A stretch of 64,000 nucleotides of DNA from Chthonomonadaceae bacterium (GCA_025352825.1 JANXSG010000041.1:1-64000); one strand, 5' to 3'; counted from the first letter of the stretch, positions 51,597-61,852 are shown. The notes: generated from the letters alone by a model not told the origin. Numbers and translations: made by a program.

Positions 51597-51656
51597 CCGG
51601 CGTTCCTGTGGTTCAATCTATTCTGCGGTTTAACCAATCTGGAAGGAAACAAAATA

Positions 51657-52946
51657 ATGACGTCGGAGACACAAATCCGTGACTGGGTGGAAGAGGCGAT
51701 GTTCATCGATACGCATGAACACCTTATCGAAGAGAGCGACCGAATCGACGGGCTAAAATATGGGAAGAATGGACTTATGCCATGCGACGATTGGGCGTAT
51801 CTTTTCTTTCACTATCTCAGCGACGATTTGGTGAGTGCAGGTATGACAAAGAACGATCTAAACAGATTCCTTTCACCCGACGCTGCTCTCGATGAAAAAT
51901 TGAAGTTGGTTCTGCCATGGTGGGAACGAGCTAAACACACAGGCTACGGGCAGTCAGTTCGGCACACTTTACAAGGACTATATCAGGAAACTGATCTTAC
52001 ACCAGAAAGCGCTCCCAGGCTCGCGGAAAAATATCGCGCAATGATACAGCCCGGATTTTACAGGCATATTCTTCATGAGAAAAGCCGGATCGAACGATGC
52101 CAGATCAACTCGCTTCAGTGTATTTTTAAGGAGACCGAACAGCCCGATCTTCTGCAGCAGGATATCGGTTTCCCGGCACTAAGTTCTGATCTGAATTTTG
52201 AAGCGGTGGAACAGCAGTTTGGCCGAAGATCTTCCGATCTCGACGAGTGGCTGGAGATCATCGACTGGGTTTTTACAACCTATGAACATCGAGCCGTAGC
52301 CGCTAAGAACCAGAGCGCCTACGGTCGCAGGCTAAACTATTCAAAAGTCGACAAGTCATCTGCCTCCCCTCTCTTTAACCGAAAAGCTGCGGGTGATTCG
52401 CTTTCTCTTGAAGAAGAAAAGACTCTCCAGGACTATCTCTTTCGATATTGTGTGGAGCGCGCTACTGAGCAAAGACTGCCTGTAAAGCTACACACGGGTT
52501 ACTATGCGGGCCACAATTACATGCCGCTTGAGCGTGTTCGGCAGAATGCAGCTGACCTATGCCCGCTCTTGAACGACTTCCCAGATACTACATTCGTGCT
52601 GATGCATATCGGGTACACATATCAGGATGAGGCCATAGCGCTAGCCAAGCATTACCATAATGTGACCATCGATCTCTGCTGGGCTTGGATAATAAACCCG
52701 ATGGCGACAGTCCGCTTTGTAAAAGAGTATTTACTGGCCGCACCTGCAAACAAACTGTTCACTTTCGGGGGAGACTATATCACTGTGGAGACGATCTACG
52801 GGCATAGCCGAATAGCGCGCCAGGGACTTACGCAGGCTTTGTCAGAGTTAGTAGATGAAGGATGGATCGCTATCGAGGAGACCAAAGAGCTAGTTGTGCG
52901 TCTGATGCGCGGTAATGCACTGGAAACTTTCCCAGTCCGAGATTGA
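51657..52946 (+). CDS. Amidohydrolase-superfamily protein
   Basis: MFIDTHEHLIEESDRI; LPVKLHTGYYAGHNYMPL; NDFPDTTFVLMHIGYTYQDEAIALAKHYHNVTIDLCWAWIINP; FTFGGDYITVE. Confidence 0.82.
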   Translation: MTSETQIRDWVEEAMFIDTHEHLIEESDRIDGLKYGKNGLMPCDDWAYLFFHYLSDDLVSAGMTKNDLNRFLSPDAALDEKLKLVLPWWERAKHTGYGQSVRHTLQGLYQETDLTPESAPRLAEKYRAMIQPGFYRHILHEKSRIERCQINSLQCIFKETEQPDLLQQDIGFPALSSDLNFEAVEQQFGRRSSDLDEWLEIIDWVFTTYEHRAVAAKNQSAYGRRLNYSKVDKSSASPLFNRKAAGDSLSLEEEKTLQDYLFRYCVERATEQRLPVKLHTGYYAGHNYMPLERVRQNAADLCPLLNDFPDTTFVLMHIGYTYQDEAIALAKHYHNVTIDLCWAWIINPMATVRFVKEYLLAAPANKLFTFGGDYITVETIYGHSRIARQGLTQALSELVDEGWIAIEETKELVVRLMRGNALETFPVRD

Positions 52947-52963
52947 GTCACCTCTTGAAAATT

Positions 52964-53005
52964 TCCCCCTCTCCTGTTTTTGGGAGAGGGGTCAGGGGTG
53001 AGGGC
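52964..53005. repeat. C/G-rich palindromic intergenic repeat
   Basis: tccccctctcctgtttttgggagaggggtcaggggtgagggc shortly after the stop codon. Confidence 0.7.
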
Positions 53006-53027
53006 ATTTAGTTAAGATACTTTGAAC

Positions 53028-53156
53028 CGACGAAATGAATTTCTTCGCTATGTGGCGTTCCGCCGAGTGTGCCTCGCACACGATTCACAATGTACGAATC
53101 CCGTGTCCGAAGGACACTCAGATGCGCGCTACCAAGCGAAGAAATTCATTTCGTCG
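53028..53156. repeat. 129 nt element bounded by 22 bp perfect inverted repeats
   Basis: cgacgaaatgaatttcttcgct (53028-53049) and agcgaagaaattcatttcgtcg (53135-53156); inner small stems gtgtgcctcgcacac and gtgtccgaaggacac. Confidence 0.8.
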
Positions 53157-53654
53157 CATCTTATTAGAAATATTCTATACTTCTGCAAATACCTCTTTTA
53201 ACTCCGCATTTCCCCCTTATATGCCCATACTCTCTTCACCATACCGCACAGGTGTGAAGTAATTCACACTGTTTTACTCGTAACTCTAATGCCTGGTCAA
53301 TGCATGTATGTTATTATAAATGCATTGATAGAACTGAATATGTCTTTGCATACCAATCTCGTTTCATCAATTTTATACTGGAAATAGTTTGAAAGTAGCA
53401 CGTTGCAATTTATTGAATGTCAACTCTTGTAATAATACTTGTTTAAACGAATCAACTGCAATTTTTATTGACATCTTAGATGATCATGGCTATACTGTTC
53501 TATTCGTATTTATGCTGTCGGTGAAAACACGAAGTCGGTTATATCATTTTCAAAATTAAAATGATGCATATTTAGAGTATCTGGTGTCTGATGATTTAAT
53601 TGGTTTGTTAAATGAATTGCTTAAATCTATGAGTTTGAAAGGAAGGAATTTACA

Positions 53655-55158
53655 ATGAATCGAATTATGTTCCGCGCTCCTCTCGCGCAATTTGCATTTC
53701 TGTTTGTAATGCTTCTCTCTGCTAGCAGAGCGATGGCTACCGCACTGCCGATCAACGGGAATGTCTCCGGCACTCTCACCGGCCCTGCTCAGACCTACAC
53801 AGTTGTTCTACCATCCGATGGAGATTTGACTGTCAGTACGGTAACAGCCAACTCGCTGTATACTTTAACCTCCATAATCGACAGTAATGGAACTTCTACA
53901 ATCACGTCGTTTTATACTAGTTGGGGCTCCACAAACTCAATAACAGTTTATCATCTTGCTGGGGCTACTTACTACGTGACTGTAGCTATCTACACTGGCT
54001 CCGGTGGATATACATTGAGTGATACCCCTTGCACTGCCGGCCGTGGGGAATGATGCAGAACTCAACGACACTCCAGCAACGGCACTGGCGTTGACTGTCG
54101 GAACTCCTGTAGTAGGCCATTTAGGATATTCGCGGTCAGCTTACGCAGATGTGGATAATGTGGATTACTATAAATTCACAGTTCCTGTAGATGGGGATGT
54201 AACATTCACTACTACTACCAACAGCACGCTATATTCCTTGACAACAGTTTATGACAGCAACGGTACCTCATTAATTAACTCTGCTTATACCGGGTATGGG
54301 GGAGTAAATAGCGTCACGATTGGCCATTTAGCTCCAGGCACAACTTACTATGTAGCAGTATCACGCTACTCGCAGTGGGGTACGTATCAATTAACTACTT
54401 CCGAAGCTAGCCCCACCGATGCAAATGATGTGGAAAATAATGATATCTACAGCAAAGCGCTAAAATTAACGAATAATGTCACTTCTACAGGTCATCTTGG
54501 TTACTCAAGAACCGCTTACGGTGACAGAGATACCACCGATTTCTACAAATTCAGCGCAGGGGCGAATGGAGATATGAATTTCTCACTGACAAACTCCAGT
54601 AATTTGTATGCTCTGGTATCGATCATTGATCACAACCACACATCTGTTATTTACTCGTTTTATGTGGGATATGGGGCGACTGGCAGCTCGACCATTCCCC
54701 ACTTTGGATCGTCGACAACCTACTATGTTTCCGTCACTCTATATGCAGGTTATGGCAGTTACCAGCTAAAACGCGTATTCACCAAACAAGCAATCAAGGG
54801 TGATACAGAAACAAATGACGTCTATTTGAAGGCGCTGCTATTTGCACCAAATACTACCAAGACCGGAAATCTCGGTTACTCCAGAGCCAGTTACGGTGCT
54901 GTCGACTCAAGTGACTTCTACAAAATCACAGTCACGCAAGCCGGTACGCTGACAATCAATCTGACTAATACCAGTACACTCTACGACCTTGTAACCATAT
55001 ATAACACTAATGGAACATCCAGTATGGGCAGCTTCTATGTGGGGTATGGTGCTGCGGGCAATGGGAGTGTATCGCTTCCGGCAGCAGGTACATACTATGT
55101 CGGCGTCTCGCTATACGCACAATGGGGTGGATATACATTGAAGAATACATTCCAGTAA
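53655..55158 (+). pseudogene. Secreted repeat protein with four PPC-like beta domains, one frameshift
   Basis: ORF 53655-54053 (signal peptide, first repeat) continues in another frame as 54019-55158. Repeats share GHLGYSRSAY.D.D..DYYKF, GTTYYVAVS.Y.QWGTYQL, YYVSVTLYAGYGSYQL, YYVGVSLYAQWGGYTL. Confidence 0.75.
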
Positions 55159-55217
55159 ACGGATCGTTTTTTTTACAAATCTCGCTGTAATCAATAGGCA
55201 GCGAATAATCTCCTCAA

Positions 55218-55267
55218 AAAATAAAAGTGACCGCATCGATGCCAATCGATCCGGTCACTTTTATTTT
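55218..55267. terminator. Bidirectional hairpin terminator
   Basis: aaaataaaagtgaccgcatcgat-gcca-atcgatccggtcacttttatttt. Confidence 0.9.
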
Positions 55268-55312
55268 CCCTCACCCCCCCGACCGCCTTTCCCAAAGACA
55301 GGAGAGCGGGAG
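55268..55312. repeat. C/G-rich palindromic intergenic repeat
   Basis: ccctcaccccccc...cgcctttcccaaagacaggagagcggg. Confidence 0.5.
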
Positions 55313-55388
55313 ATTTCTAGAAATCGCGTGTACTTGCGTGAGGTATAATGATGGAGTAGTTGATTTAACGAAACGATTGAGGTGAATT

Positions 55389-56267
55389 GTGCAAGGGAAA
55401 TTGAAGTTAGGTATTCCCAAAGGCAGTCTTCAGGAGGCTACCTTTGGACTTTTTAAACGTGCGGGTTTTGAATTCAGGATGAGCAGCGGCCGTTCGTATC
55501 ACCCCTCGGTAAACGATCCTGAGATTGAGCCATTGTTGATTCGCCCGCAGGAGATTCCACGATATATTGAGCAGGGAATTCTGGATGCCGGGCTTACTGG
55601 CAAAGACTGGATTGAGGATAACGGATCTGATGTGGTGGAAGTAGCGGAATTAACCTACTCCAAAGCAACCAATAATGCAATTAGAGTGGTGCTGGCTTCG
55701 GGAAACAACGACAGCATCCTCAGCGTGAAAGATCTGGAAGGCAAGCGAATCGCCACAGAATACGTTCGACTGACTGAGCGTTATCTGGAACAGCACGGTG
55801 TGAAGGCAGGTGTGGAGTTCTCGTGGGGCGCATGTGAAGTAAAAGTGCCAGATTTGGTAGATGCCATTGTGGTAAATACAGAGACTGGCAGCAGCCTTCG
55901 TGCCCACAATCTCAAAATAATCGATACCCTACTCGTCTCCACCACTCGTCTCGCGGTAAATAGGTCGGCATGGGAGGATGGCTGGAAACGTGCCAAAATT
56001 GAGAATATTGCGATGCTGCTTCAAGCGGCGCTCAATGCGGATCAGTTGGTTGGCCTGAAAATGAATGTAGAGCGAACTAACCTTGAAACTGTTACTGCAA
56101 TCCTGCCTGCCTTGAAAAATCCTACGATCTCTCCACTATCGAATCCGGACTGGGTGGCGCTGGAGATAATTGTTGCGGAGAGTACTGTTCGGGATATCCT
56201 TCCGAACCTTAAGCGGGCTGGAGCTGAAGGAATAGTAGAGTATCCGCTTAATAAGGTGATCTACTGA
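55389..56267 (+). CDS. hisG: ATP phosphoribosyltransferase (long form)
   Basis: KLKLGIPKGSLQEATFGLFKRAGF, DAGLTGKDWIEDNGSDVVEV, DAIVVNTETGSSLRAHNL, C-terminal regulatory-type region present. Confidence 0.95.
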   Translation: MQGKLKLGIPKGSLQEATFGLFKRAGFEFRMSSGRSYHPSVNDPEIEPLLIRPQEIPRYIEQGILDAGLTGKDWIEDNGSDVVEVAELTYSKATNNAIRVVLASGNNDSILSVKDLEGKRIATEYVRLTERYLEQHGVKAGVEFSWGACEVKVPDLVDAIVVNTETGSSLRAHNLKIIDTLLVSTTRLAVNRSAWEDGWKRAKIENIAMLLQAALNADQLVGLKMNVERTNLETVTAILPALKNPTISPLSNPDWVALEIIVAESTVRDILPNLKRAGAEGIVEYPLNKVIY

Positions 56268-56276
56268 GGAGATTGC

Positions 56277-56897
56277 ATGATAGCTCAGCTCAGCGGAAAA
56301 GTGGTGCGCACCGAAGCAAATAGTGTGGTGTTGGATGTAAATGGAGTGGGCTATCAGGTATTCGTACCGATAGGCACTTTATCAAAACTCGGTGAGGTAG
56401 ATAATAAGGCAACTCTGATAACCCATCTCATAGTGCGGGAAGACGAGCTGACGCTCTACGGCTTTGAAGACAAGGCTCAACTTCACGCTTTCAAATTGCT
56501 GATTGGGGTAACAGGCGTTGGTCCCAAGGTGGCTTTAGCCATGTTATCAACACTCAGTACGGGTGAACTGGCAATCGCGCTGGCAGCATCCGATACGAAA
56601 ATGATCACGCGGGTACCCGGAGTGGGACCGAAACTCGCCTCTAGGCTCTGTATGGAACTGGCGGATAAGTTCTCCGGATGGGCTGGAGGAACTGGAGAGG
56701 ATTTCACGGCCACAGGAAGCGCTGCGACTGTTAAAAATGCCGCTTGTGAGGATGCCGTAGAAGCTCTGGTGGGACTTGGATACTCGAGGGCCGATTCACG
56801 AAAAGCTGTTGATCGTGCCGCTGCAACAGGAGTGGACAACTCCAACGCCGGCAATCTTATTCGAGAGTGCCTCGCGCTTCTCACAACAAGCCGATAA
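56277..56897 (+). CDS. ruvA: Holliday junction branch migration protein RuvA
   Basis: MIAQLSGKVVRTEANSVVLDVNGVGYQVFVP, LLIGVTGVGPKVALAMLSTLS, RVPGVGPKLASRLCMELADK, ALVGLGYSRADSRKAV. Confidence 0.96.
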   Translation: MIAQLSGKVVRTEANSVVLDVNGVGYQVFVPIGTLSKLGEVDNKATLITHLIVREDELTLYGFEDKAQLHAFKLLIGVTGVGPKVALAMLSTLSTGELAIALAASDTKMITRVPGVGPKLASRLCMELADKFSGWAGGTGEDFTATGSAATVKNAACEDAVEALVGLGYSRADSRKAVDRAAATGVDNSNAGNLIRECLALLTTSR

Positions 56898-56930
56898 AAT
56901 CGATCCTGGCATAGAATCAAAATAACTAGA

Positions 56931-58516
56931 TTATAATTCACGAATGATTTCAACAGGAATTATTGCCACTGGGTCATCAGATATTCTGACTGGAGCAAGT
57001 TCATCTTGCCTTTGCACTATTAACCATAAAATGACCTTCCCTGTGCTATTGGCAGATGGTGGTAATATCGACCACGGTAAATTTATTTTTATGATAAGAT
57101 TTGATCCATCTTGTTTTATGAATGCTTCGGGGTTGGTCTGAACTGGTGAACTTTCAACCAGTGAAATATTATTGTTAATTAATCTAAAATAATAATCTAC
57201 ACCGAGAATACATTCTTCAATATGACGCCCGCCATGTATGGCAATTTGATATGCTGAGTGATTATTTAATGGCGGATATACAATTAGAACTGATAATTCT
57301 AGGCTCTCTTTGCCCCATGTTGCAGCTAAAGCAATTTCAAATTGCTCGAATTGACACAAATGAATAATAGCTCTATTAATACTTGGCTTCTTAGGCGGCA
57401 AACATAGATACACAAATTTTTTCAGCCCATTTGTGGATGCTGCTATTGTATTGAATCCCAACTCCTTTATAAATAGAATTGGGTCAGTTGGAAGGAGCAG
57501 TTCATCTAAATGATGGTAGTGTTCCCAACACTTCCAACCAGCGAGCCATCGTGGAAAAAGCCGTTGTGGATTTGAGGAGTTGAATAAATCTGTAATAACT
57601 ATTTGAATTTCAAAACTATATGATTTCAAAAGAGAAACTGCGAATTCAACACAGTCGGAAGCTTTGTAATTTGATACAAGTCGAATGAATTTATCGACAT
57701 CAAAATTCGGTGTAGCCATGATATCAGCTAGCTTACTTAGTTCTGATAACCTGATCGAAATTCCTCGATCATACGATGATGGATATAAAATTGCGTAATG
57801 AAATAGAATATGCGCTGCCAGGAGCAATGCCGAGCATTCATAATCTGGAACTAATAAGCCGCATATCCGAGATCTGGTCGAATTGGCAAGCAATTCTTCG
57901 TAAAGTAACTGTGATTCCGTGATATCCTGAAAATTTTGCACCCAAACCCCAGGGTTCGATTTTGGAGCTAGATCTGTGCTGATATCTCTGGGGAATAAGA
58001 AAATATCGGACAATAGCGATGAACTTCGATTTGATTGAATCCTCGCGACATTTTTGAATACTCATGTCCTTGAGATATGTCTTCTCCTGCATATCCAATC
58101 TGAAGTAGAGTTTGTTGCAAGAGCTGGAGATCATCATAAAAGAGATCAATGTCTCCACTCCAACGAATTTGCTGTGTTTCACCTAGCAAAGCAAAAACAG
58201 AAACGCCTTTTATTGGGATTATAGGATTACTCCGAAAAGCAAGCATTGAACTAATTTCCCGAATAAGAGCTATTTGCTGATTGGTTTGTTGTCTTGCTTT
58301 GATAACTTGATTGAGAATCCGAAATAGAAATGTTCTGTTACACCAGTTGCAATGCTCTTTTTTGTACCGATGTATGAACCGCGAGGATAAACGATGTTCC
58401 CAGATAAGTTCGCCCATTGAAACTTCTGAAATGCCCAAATCTTCTAAAAGGTGCGGCTGCTCAGGTAAAAAGATATTTGCGCCCGCCGCCCATTTGAGTA
58501 TTTCAAATTGATCCAT
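56931..58516 (-). pseudogene. Nucleotidyltransferase family protein (NTP_transf_5-like), split by one frameshift
   Basis: ORF 57968-58516 (IIPIKGVSVFALLGETQQIRWSGDIDLFYDDLQLLQQTLLQIGY..IEVHRYCPIF) continues in another frame as ORF 56931-58013 (TDLAPKSNPGVWVQNFQDITESQLLYEELL...). Confidence 0.7.
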
Positions 58517-58620
58517 AAGACTTATATTTCTTGATTCTCACTCTCAGGTAATTTTGATATCTGTTTTCGAATGAGTTCTTCTAGTTGAGGGAGGATTGAA
58601 TAAGAACGGTTGTAACATAG

Positions 58621-59478
58621 TTAATATGCAGGTACTTGCTCGGCGAACTGATGACAGCGCTTGGATAATCGTTCCCAGTTCCACCATTTCGCAGTTAACC
58701 ATATACTATGTAAATTCTCCGGTAATTTAGAAAGAAATTTAACTGGTGCAAGTTTACTTTTATAGACTTCGCTGAGCGCTAAATTCTTATCAGGGCATAA
58801 CAGGAAAACTGCACTTAATTGCTGAGGAAAGTGAACACGTTTCTGCATAGGCAATGGAATTAGATATTCTTCTTCGTTGGAACCATCATCGATACGTGTC
58901 AGTTGTTTAATATCTAGTCCCGCCCTAACCACGAGCGAATGATGCACTTTTGGACACAAAGATACTGAAGGATAGGAGATGAATTTCTGCTCATCCGTAT
59001 AATATGTTGAGATTAAATCATCACAAGCGAACTTAGCATCCTTTTGCAATAAATGCCAGCTTAATGTTGATTTCCCAACTGTTGATGGCGCCATTATGGC
59101 TATAAATCGTCCGTCTACTTGAAGCCCAGCTCCATGCAGAGGCAAATGTCCCCGAATTATGGTGGCAGTAGCAAGCCCCATATTGATGACCCATTGCCCG
59201 GCAATTTCAAGTTTGTCATCTTCAGCATCTACTGATATTTTATGCCCACGATAATCAATGAGAATTGAGCAGTTTCCTGGGTCGATTAATATTCCATTGC
59301 CTACATCATAACATAATTGAGGCCGAATTTTTCTCAGTAAGGAAGGAATTTTATCGAGGGGTTTACGATGGATAATTATAGGTTCAACATCAGGCAAAGT
59401 AAATCTGGCTGTTGAATTAGGATCACCCGGTAAACAGATTTCACTATCAACTGCAAATTCATTAATATATCGAAGCAC
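58621..59478 (-). CDS. HPr kinase/phosphorylase-like P-loop protein
   Basis: GRFIAIMAPSTVGKSTLSWHLLQKDAKFACDDLISTYYTDEQKFISYPSVSLCPKVH: Walker A variant followed by DDL. Confidence 0.8.
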   Translation of the reverse strand: MLRYINEFAVDSEICLPGDPNSTARFTLPDVEPIIIHRKPLDKIPSLLRKIRPQLCYDVGNGILIDPGNCSILIDYRGHKISVDAEDDKLEIAGQWVINMGLATATIIRGHLPLHGAGLQVDGRFIAIMAPSTVGKSTLSWHLLQKDAKFACDDLISTYYTDEQKFISYPSVSLCPKVHHSLVVRAGLDIKQLTRIDDGSNEEEYLIPLPMQKRVHFPQQLSAVFLLCPDKNLALSEVYKSKLAPVKFLSKLPENLHSIWLTAKWWNWERLSKRCHQFAEQVPAY

Positions 59479-59969
59479 TAAGTCGAGCCTGAGGAAACAG
59501 GTAAAGCAAGTAATGTACCAGCTTGTTCATCGAAAATGTTCTCAATTGCACGAGTAACCATTGATAGCCCAAAAGCTCCAGCGGCATGACGTTTAAGTTT
59601 TCGATCATTTGTAAAAATGAAATAGGTGGGGTAACCAATCACTTCAAACTGCTGGCCAATTGTATGGGTGTTGTCAATTGCACATACTTCTGTAATACCT
59701 AACTCTTCAATCTCCTTCTTGACCATTGATATATCTAAATCAGACTCATTCATCGGCATATGTACTGCAATAGTTACCAGACCTAGCGGTTCGTATTTGG
59801 CTCGTAGATTTTGAACTTCCGGCATGTTGGCTTTACAAGAAGGACAAGAACGTGCCCAGAAATGCACAAATACAGGCCCTGTATGCGCTTTCAAAAGTTC
59901 ATGGCTATTTCCAATCCATTCCGTTGCATCTTGAAATGCAGGTAGAACTGTTCCTGTTTTGATTGGCAT
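59478..59969 (-). CDS. Thioredoxin-fold (TlpA-like) protein with CPSC active site
   Basis: PVFVHFWARSCPSCKANMPEVQNLRAKYEPLGLVTIAVHMP; no obvious signal peptide. Confidence 0.85.
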   Translation of the reverse strand: MPIKTGTVLPAFQDATEWIGNSHELLKAHTGPVFVHFWARSCPSCKANMPEVQNLRAKYEPLGLVTIAVHMPMNESDLDISMVKKEIEELGITEVCAIDNTHTIGQQFEVIGYPTYFIFTNDRKLKRHAAGAFGLSMVTRAIENIFDEQAGTLLALPVSSGST

Positions 59970-60032
59970 TTGGTAATCCTATATGTTAACATTAAAACTG
60001 ATAAATAAGGGTTAGTCTTCAAATATTACATT

Positions 60033-60608
60033 CTACGGTTGTAGCAGTTTGGGATCAATATTTGCGAAATATGGTTTGTAGCGATCTCTCTTGCTTAATC
60101 CTCCAAGACGTGCTCTTGCTCCTGAAGGTGTATCACCTGGTTCGGAAGCAAGAGCCTTTAATATAGTTATTCCATCTTCATCGTGTTGAAGATGGAGTAA
60201 TGTATTTGCTTTTTTGAAGCGTAATCCTTGATCATTTGCTTTTAAAGCGAGACCTTTATTCTCCCATTTTAATGCGCCTTCAAAATCCCCCTTCGCGCCA
60301 TCTTCGGTCGCCATAGTTCTAATCGCGACTAGATCATTAGGATCCTTAGACAGTGCTTTTTCTGCTTCATTAGCACTGCCGAATTCTCTTGCATTTTGTT
60401 GGTAATCATCTCCGATTGACTTAGCTTTGGCTGCAAGAACGGCTGCTTGCTCTGCAGTGAGATTGCGTGTTTCAGATTTGTAACGCTCAATGTCGCTTGC
60501 TGATAATACCGAAGGGTTCATAGGTTGAACTTTATGTGCTTGAAAATACATTGCCACACATAATGCGACTATGAGTATAGGTATAACAATTAAGATTTTA
60601 GATCTCAT
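60033..60608 (-). CDS. Membrane-anchored TPR-like hypothetical protein
   Basis: N-terminal TM KILIVIPILIVALCVAMYFQ; KALSKDPNDLVAIRTMATEDGAKGDFEGALKWENKGLALKANDQGL. Confidence 0.65.
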   Translation of the reverse strand: MRSKILIVIPILIVALCVAMYFQAHKVQPMNPSVLSASDIERYKSETRNLTAEQAAVLAAKAKSIGDDYQQNAREFGSANEAEKALSKDPNDLVAIRTMATEDGAKGDFEGALKWENKGLALKANDQGLRFKKANTLLHLQHDEDGITILKALASEPGDTPSGARARLGGLSKRDRYKPYFANIDPKLLQP

Positions 60609-60697
60609 TTATTTCCTCATTTCCATTCGATAATAACTTCAGTCAACAAATTTAGATTCGATGTTTTTAAAAAGATATTTTCTACATTTAAAATTGA

Positions 60698-61173
60698 CTA
60701 GGGGCAGACAGCTACACAATTTTGCCAGTGACTATCACAATCGATTACACATGCATTATAAGCAACGCAAAATGGATTTCCTAATGGGAATCCACTTGGT
60801 GTATTACACGATGATCCTCCTAATACTGCCGCACAATTCTGAATGCACCAAACCTTATGACGGTCGCAACACCCAGTGCAATCCGTGTCTGTATTACATG
60901 GTCTCCATCCGCTGCTCCAGCCAGTATATGCTTCTGCCATCCCTGATTTTTGAAATTCATTTGCCAGCTGGGTGGCAATTTCATTATCACCAGCATGCTT
61001 TTGAAGCTCTTTTCCTACAGCTCTAAATAGATCGTCTGCTGTTAACATCGCAACAGCGGCCATACCCGCAGTGAGTCCAAATCGCTTTAAAGCCGGTTTA
61101 ATCGTTCTTGCTCGAACTTCTCAATTGTAGTTTCTGGCTGTAAAGAGTTAGAAACTTCATTTTTATGTTCCAT
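60698..61173 (-). CDS. Cysteine-rich small protein (12 Cys), N-terminus frameshifted relative to the core
   Basis: ORF 60698-61063 ends CNTDTDCTGCCDRHKVWCIQNCAAVLGGSSCNTPSGFPLGNPFCVAYNACVIDCDSHWQNCVAVCP. Upstream MEHKNEVSNSLQPETTIEKFEQE (start 61173) is in a neighbouring frame and would join RTIKPALKRFGLTAGMAAVAML. Confidence 0.65.
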
Positions 61174-61223
61174 AGTGATTCTCCTTATTCCTTTTTGTTT
61201 GTTTGAGATTTAAGAATATCTGA

Positions 61224-61358
61224 TTATTGTTTCTGCAATTCAAGAACGCGTGTTACTACCATTTCAACGAGACCAGTGATACGGTCTCGCTCTTCAATAC
61301 GATCAATTACGGCCTGTGCTACAGCGTCTATGTATGCTTGACGATCATCTAAGTTCAT
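61224..61358 (-). CDS. 44 aa small peptide (not in the supplied ORF track)
   Basis: MNLDDRQAYIDAVAQAVIDRIEERDRITGLVEMVVTRVLELQKQ; AAAGGTG upstream of ATG; first gene of the Cys-rich cluster. Confidence 0.5.
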   Translation of the reverse strand: MNLDDRQAYIDAVAQAVIDRIEERDRITGLVEMVVTRVLELQKQ

Positions 61359-61564
61359 AATTATATGATGTTTCACCTTTCTTTAGAAGGTACTACGTTA
61401 TGTGACATTGGAGCACTTTTCTTCCCTAATTAGCAATTGCTAATAATGAAACCATGGTTACATTTCAGTGAATATTTCTGCCATCTATTTCTCTTATTTA
61501 TGATTCGGACAGAGATGGCAAGTTATAACTTTTCGTCTAGTCAAAGCGCTTTTTACATACATCG

Positions 61565-61852
61565 TCAGGCGGCTGCAGGTTCTACAGCCTCAACATCAAC
61601 CACAACCGGCGCATAGACACTTACGCGTCTTTTTTTGCCGCCCTCAAACTTCACAATGCCGTCAATAAGTGCGAAAAGTGTAAAATCTTTACCTAGCCCC
61701 ACGTTGGAACCCGGATGCAGCTTGGTGCCGCACTGGCGAACCAGGACATAGCCTGCGCGAACTTTTTCACCGCCGTACTCTTTTACTCCACGCCGTTTGG
61801 GCTTACTGTCGCGTCCGTTGCGCGAACTTCCCATACCCTTCTTGTGTGCCAT
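61565..61852 (-). CDS. rpmA: 50S ribosomal protein L27
   Basis: [65 protein letters not shown]. Confidence 0.97.
   Translation of the reverse strand: MAHKKGMGSSRNGRDSKPKRRGVKEYGGEKVRAGYVLVRQCGTKLHPGSNVGLGKDFTLFALIDGIVKFEGGKKRRVSVYAPVVVDVEAVEPAAA

Noticed and set aside
53035-53262. 75 aa ORF MNFFAMWRSAECASHTIHN...
   Set aside because: Lies across the 22 bp inverted-repeat element; coding appearance is explained by the repeat.
45455-55312. Repeated C/G-rich palindromes as a CRISPR array
   Set aside because: Copies are kilobases apart, variable in length and not separated by regular spacers.
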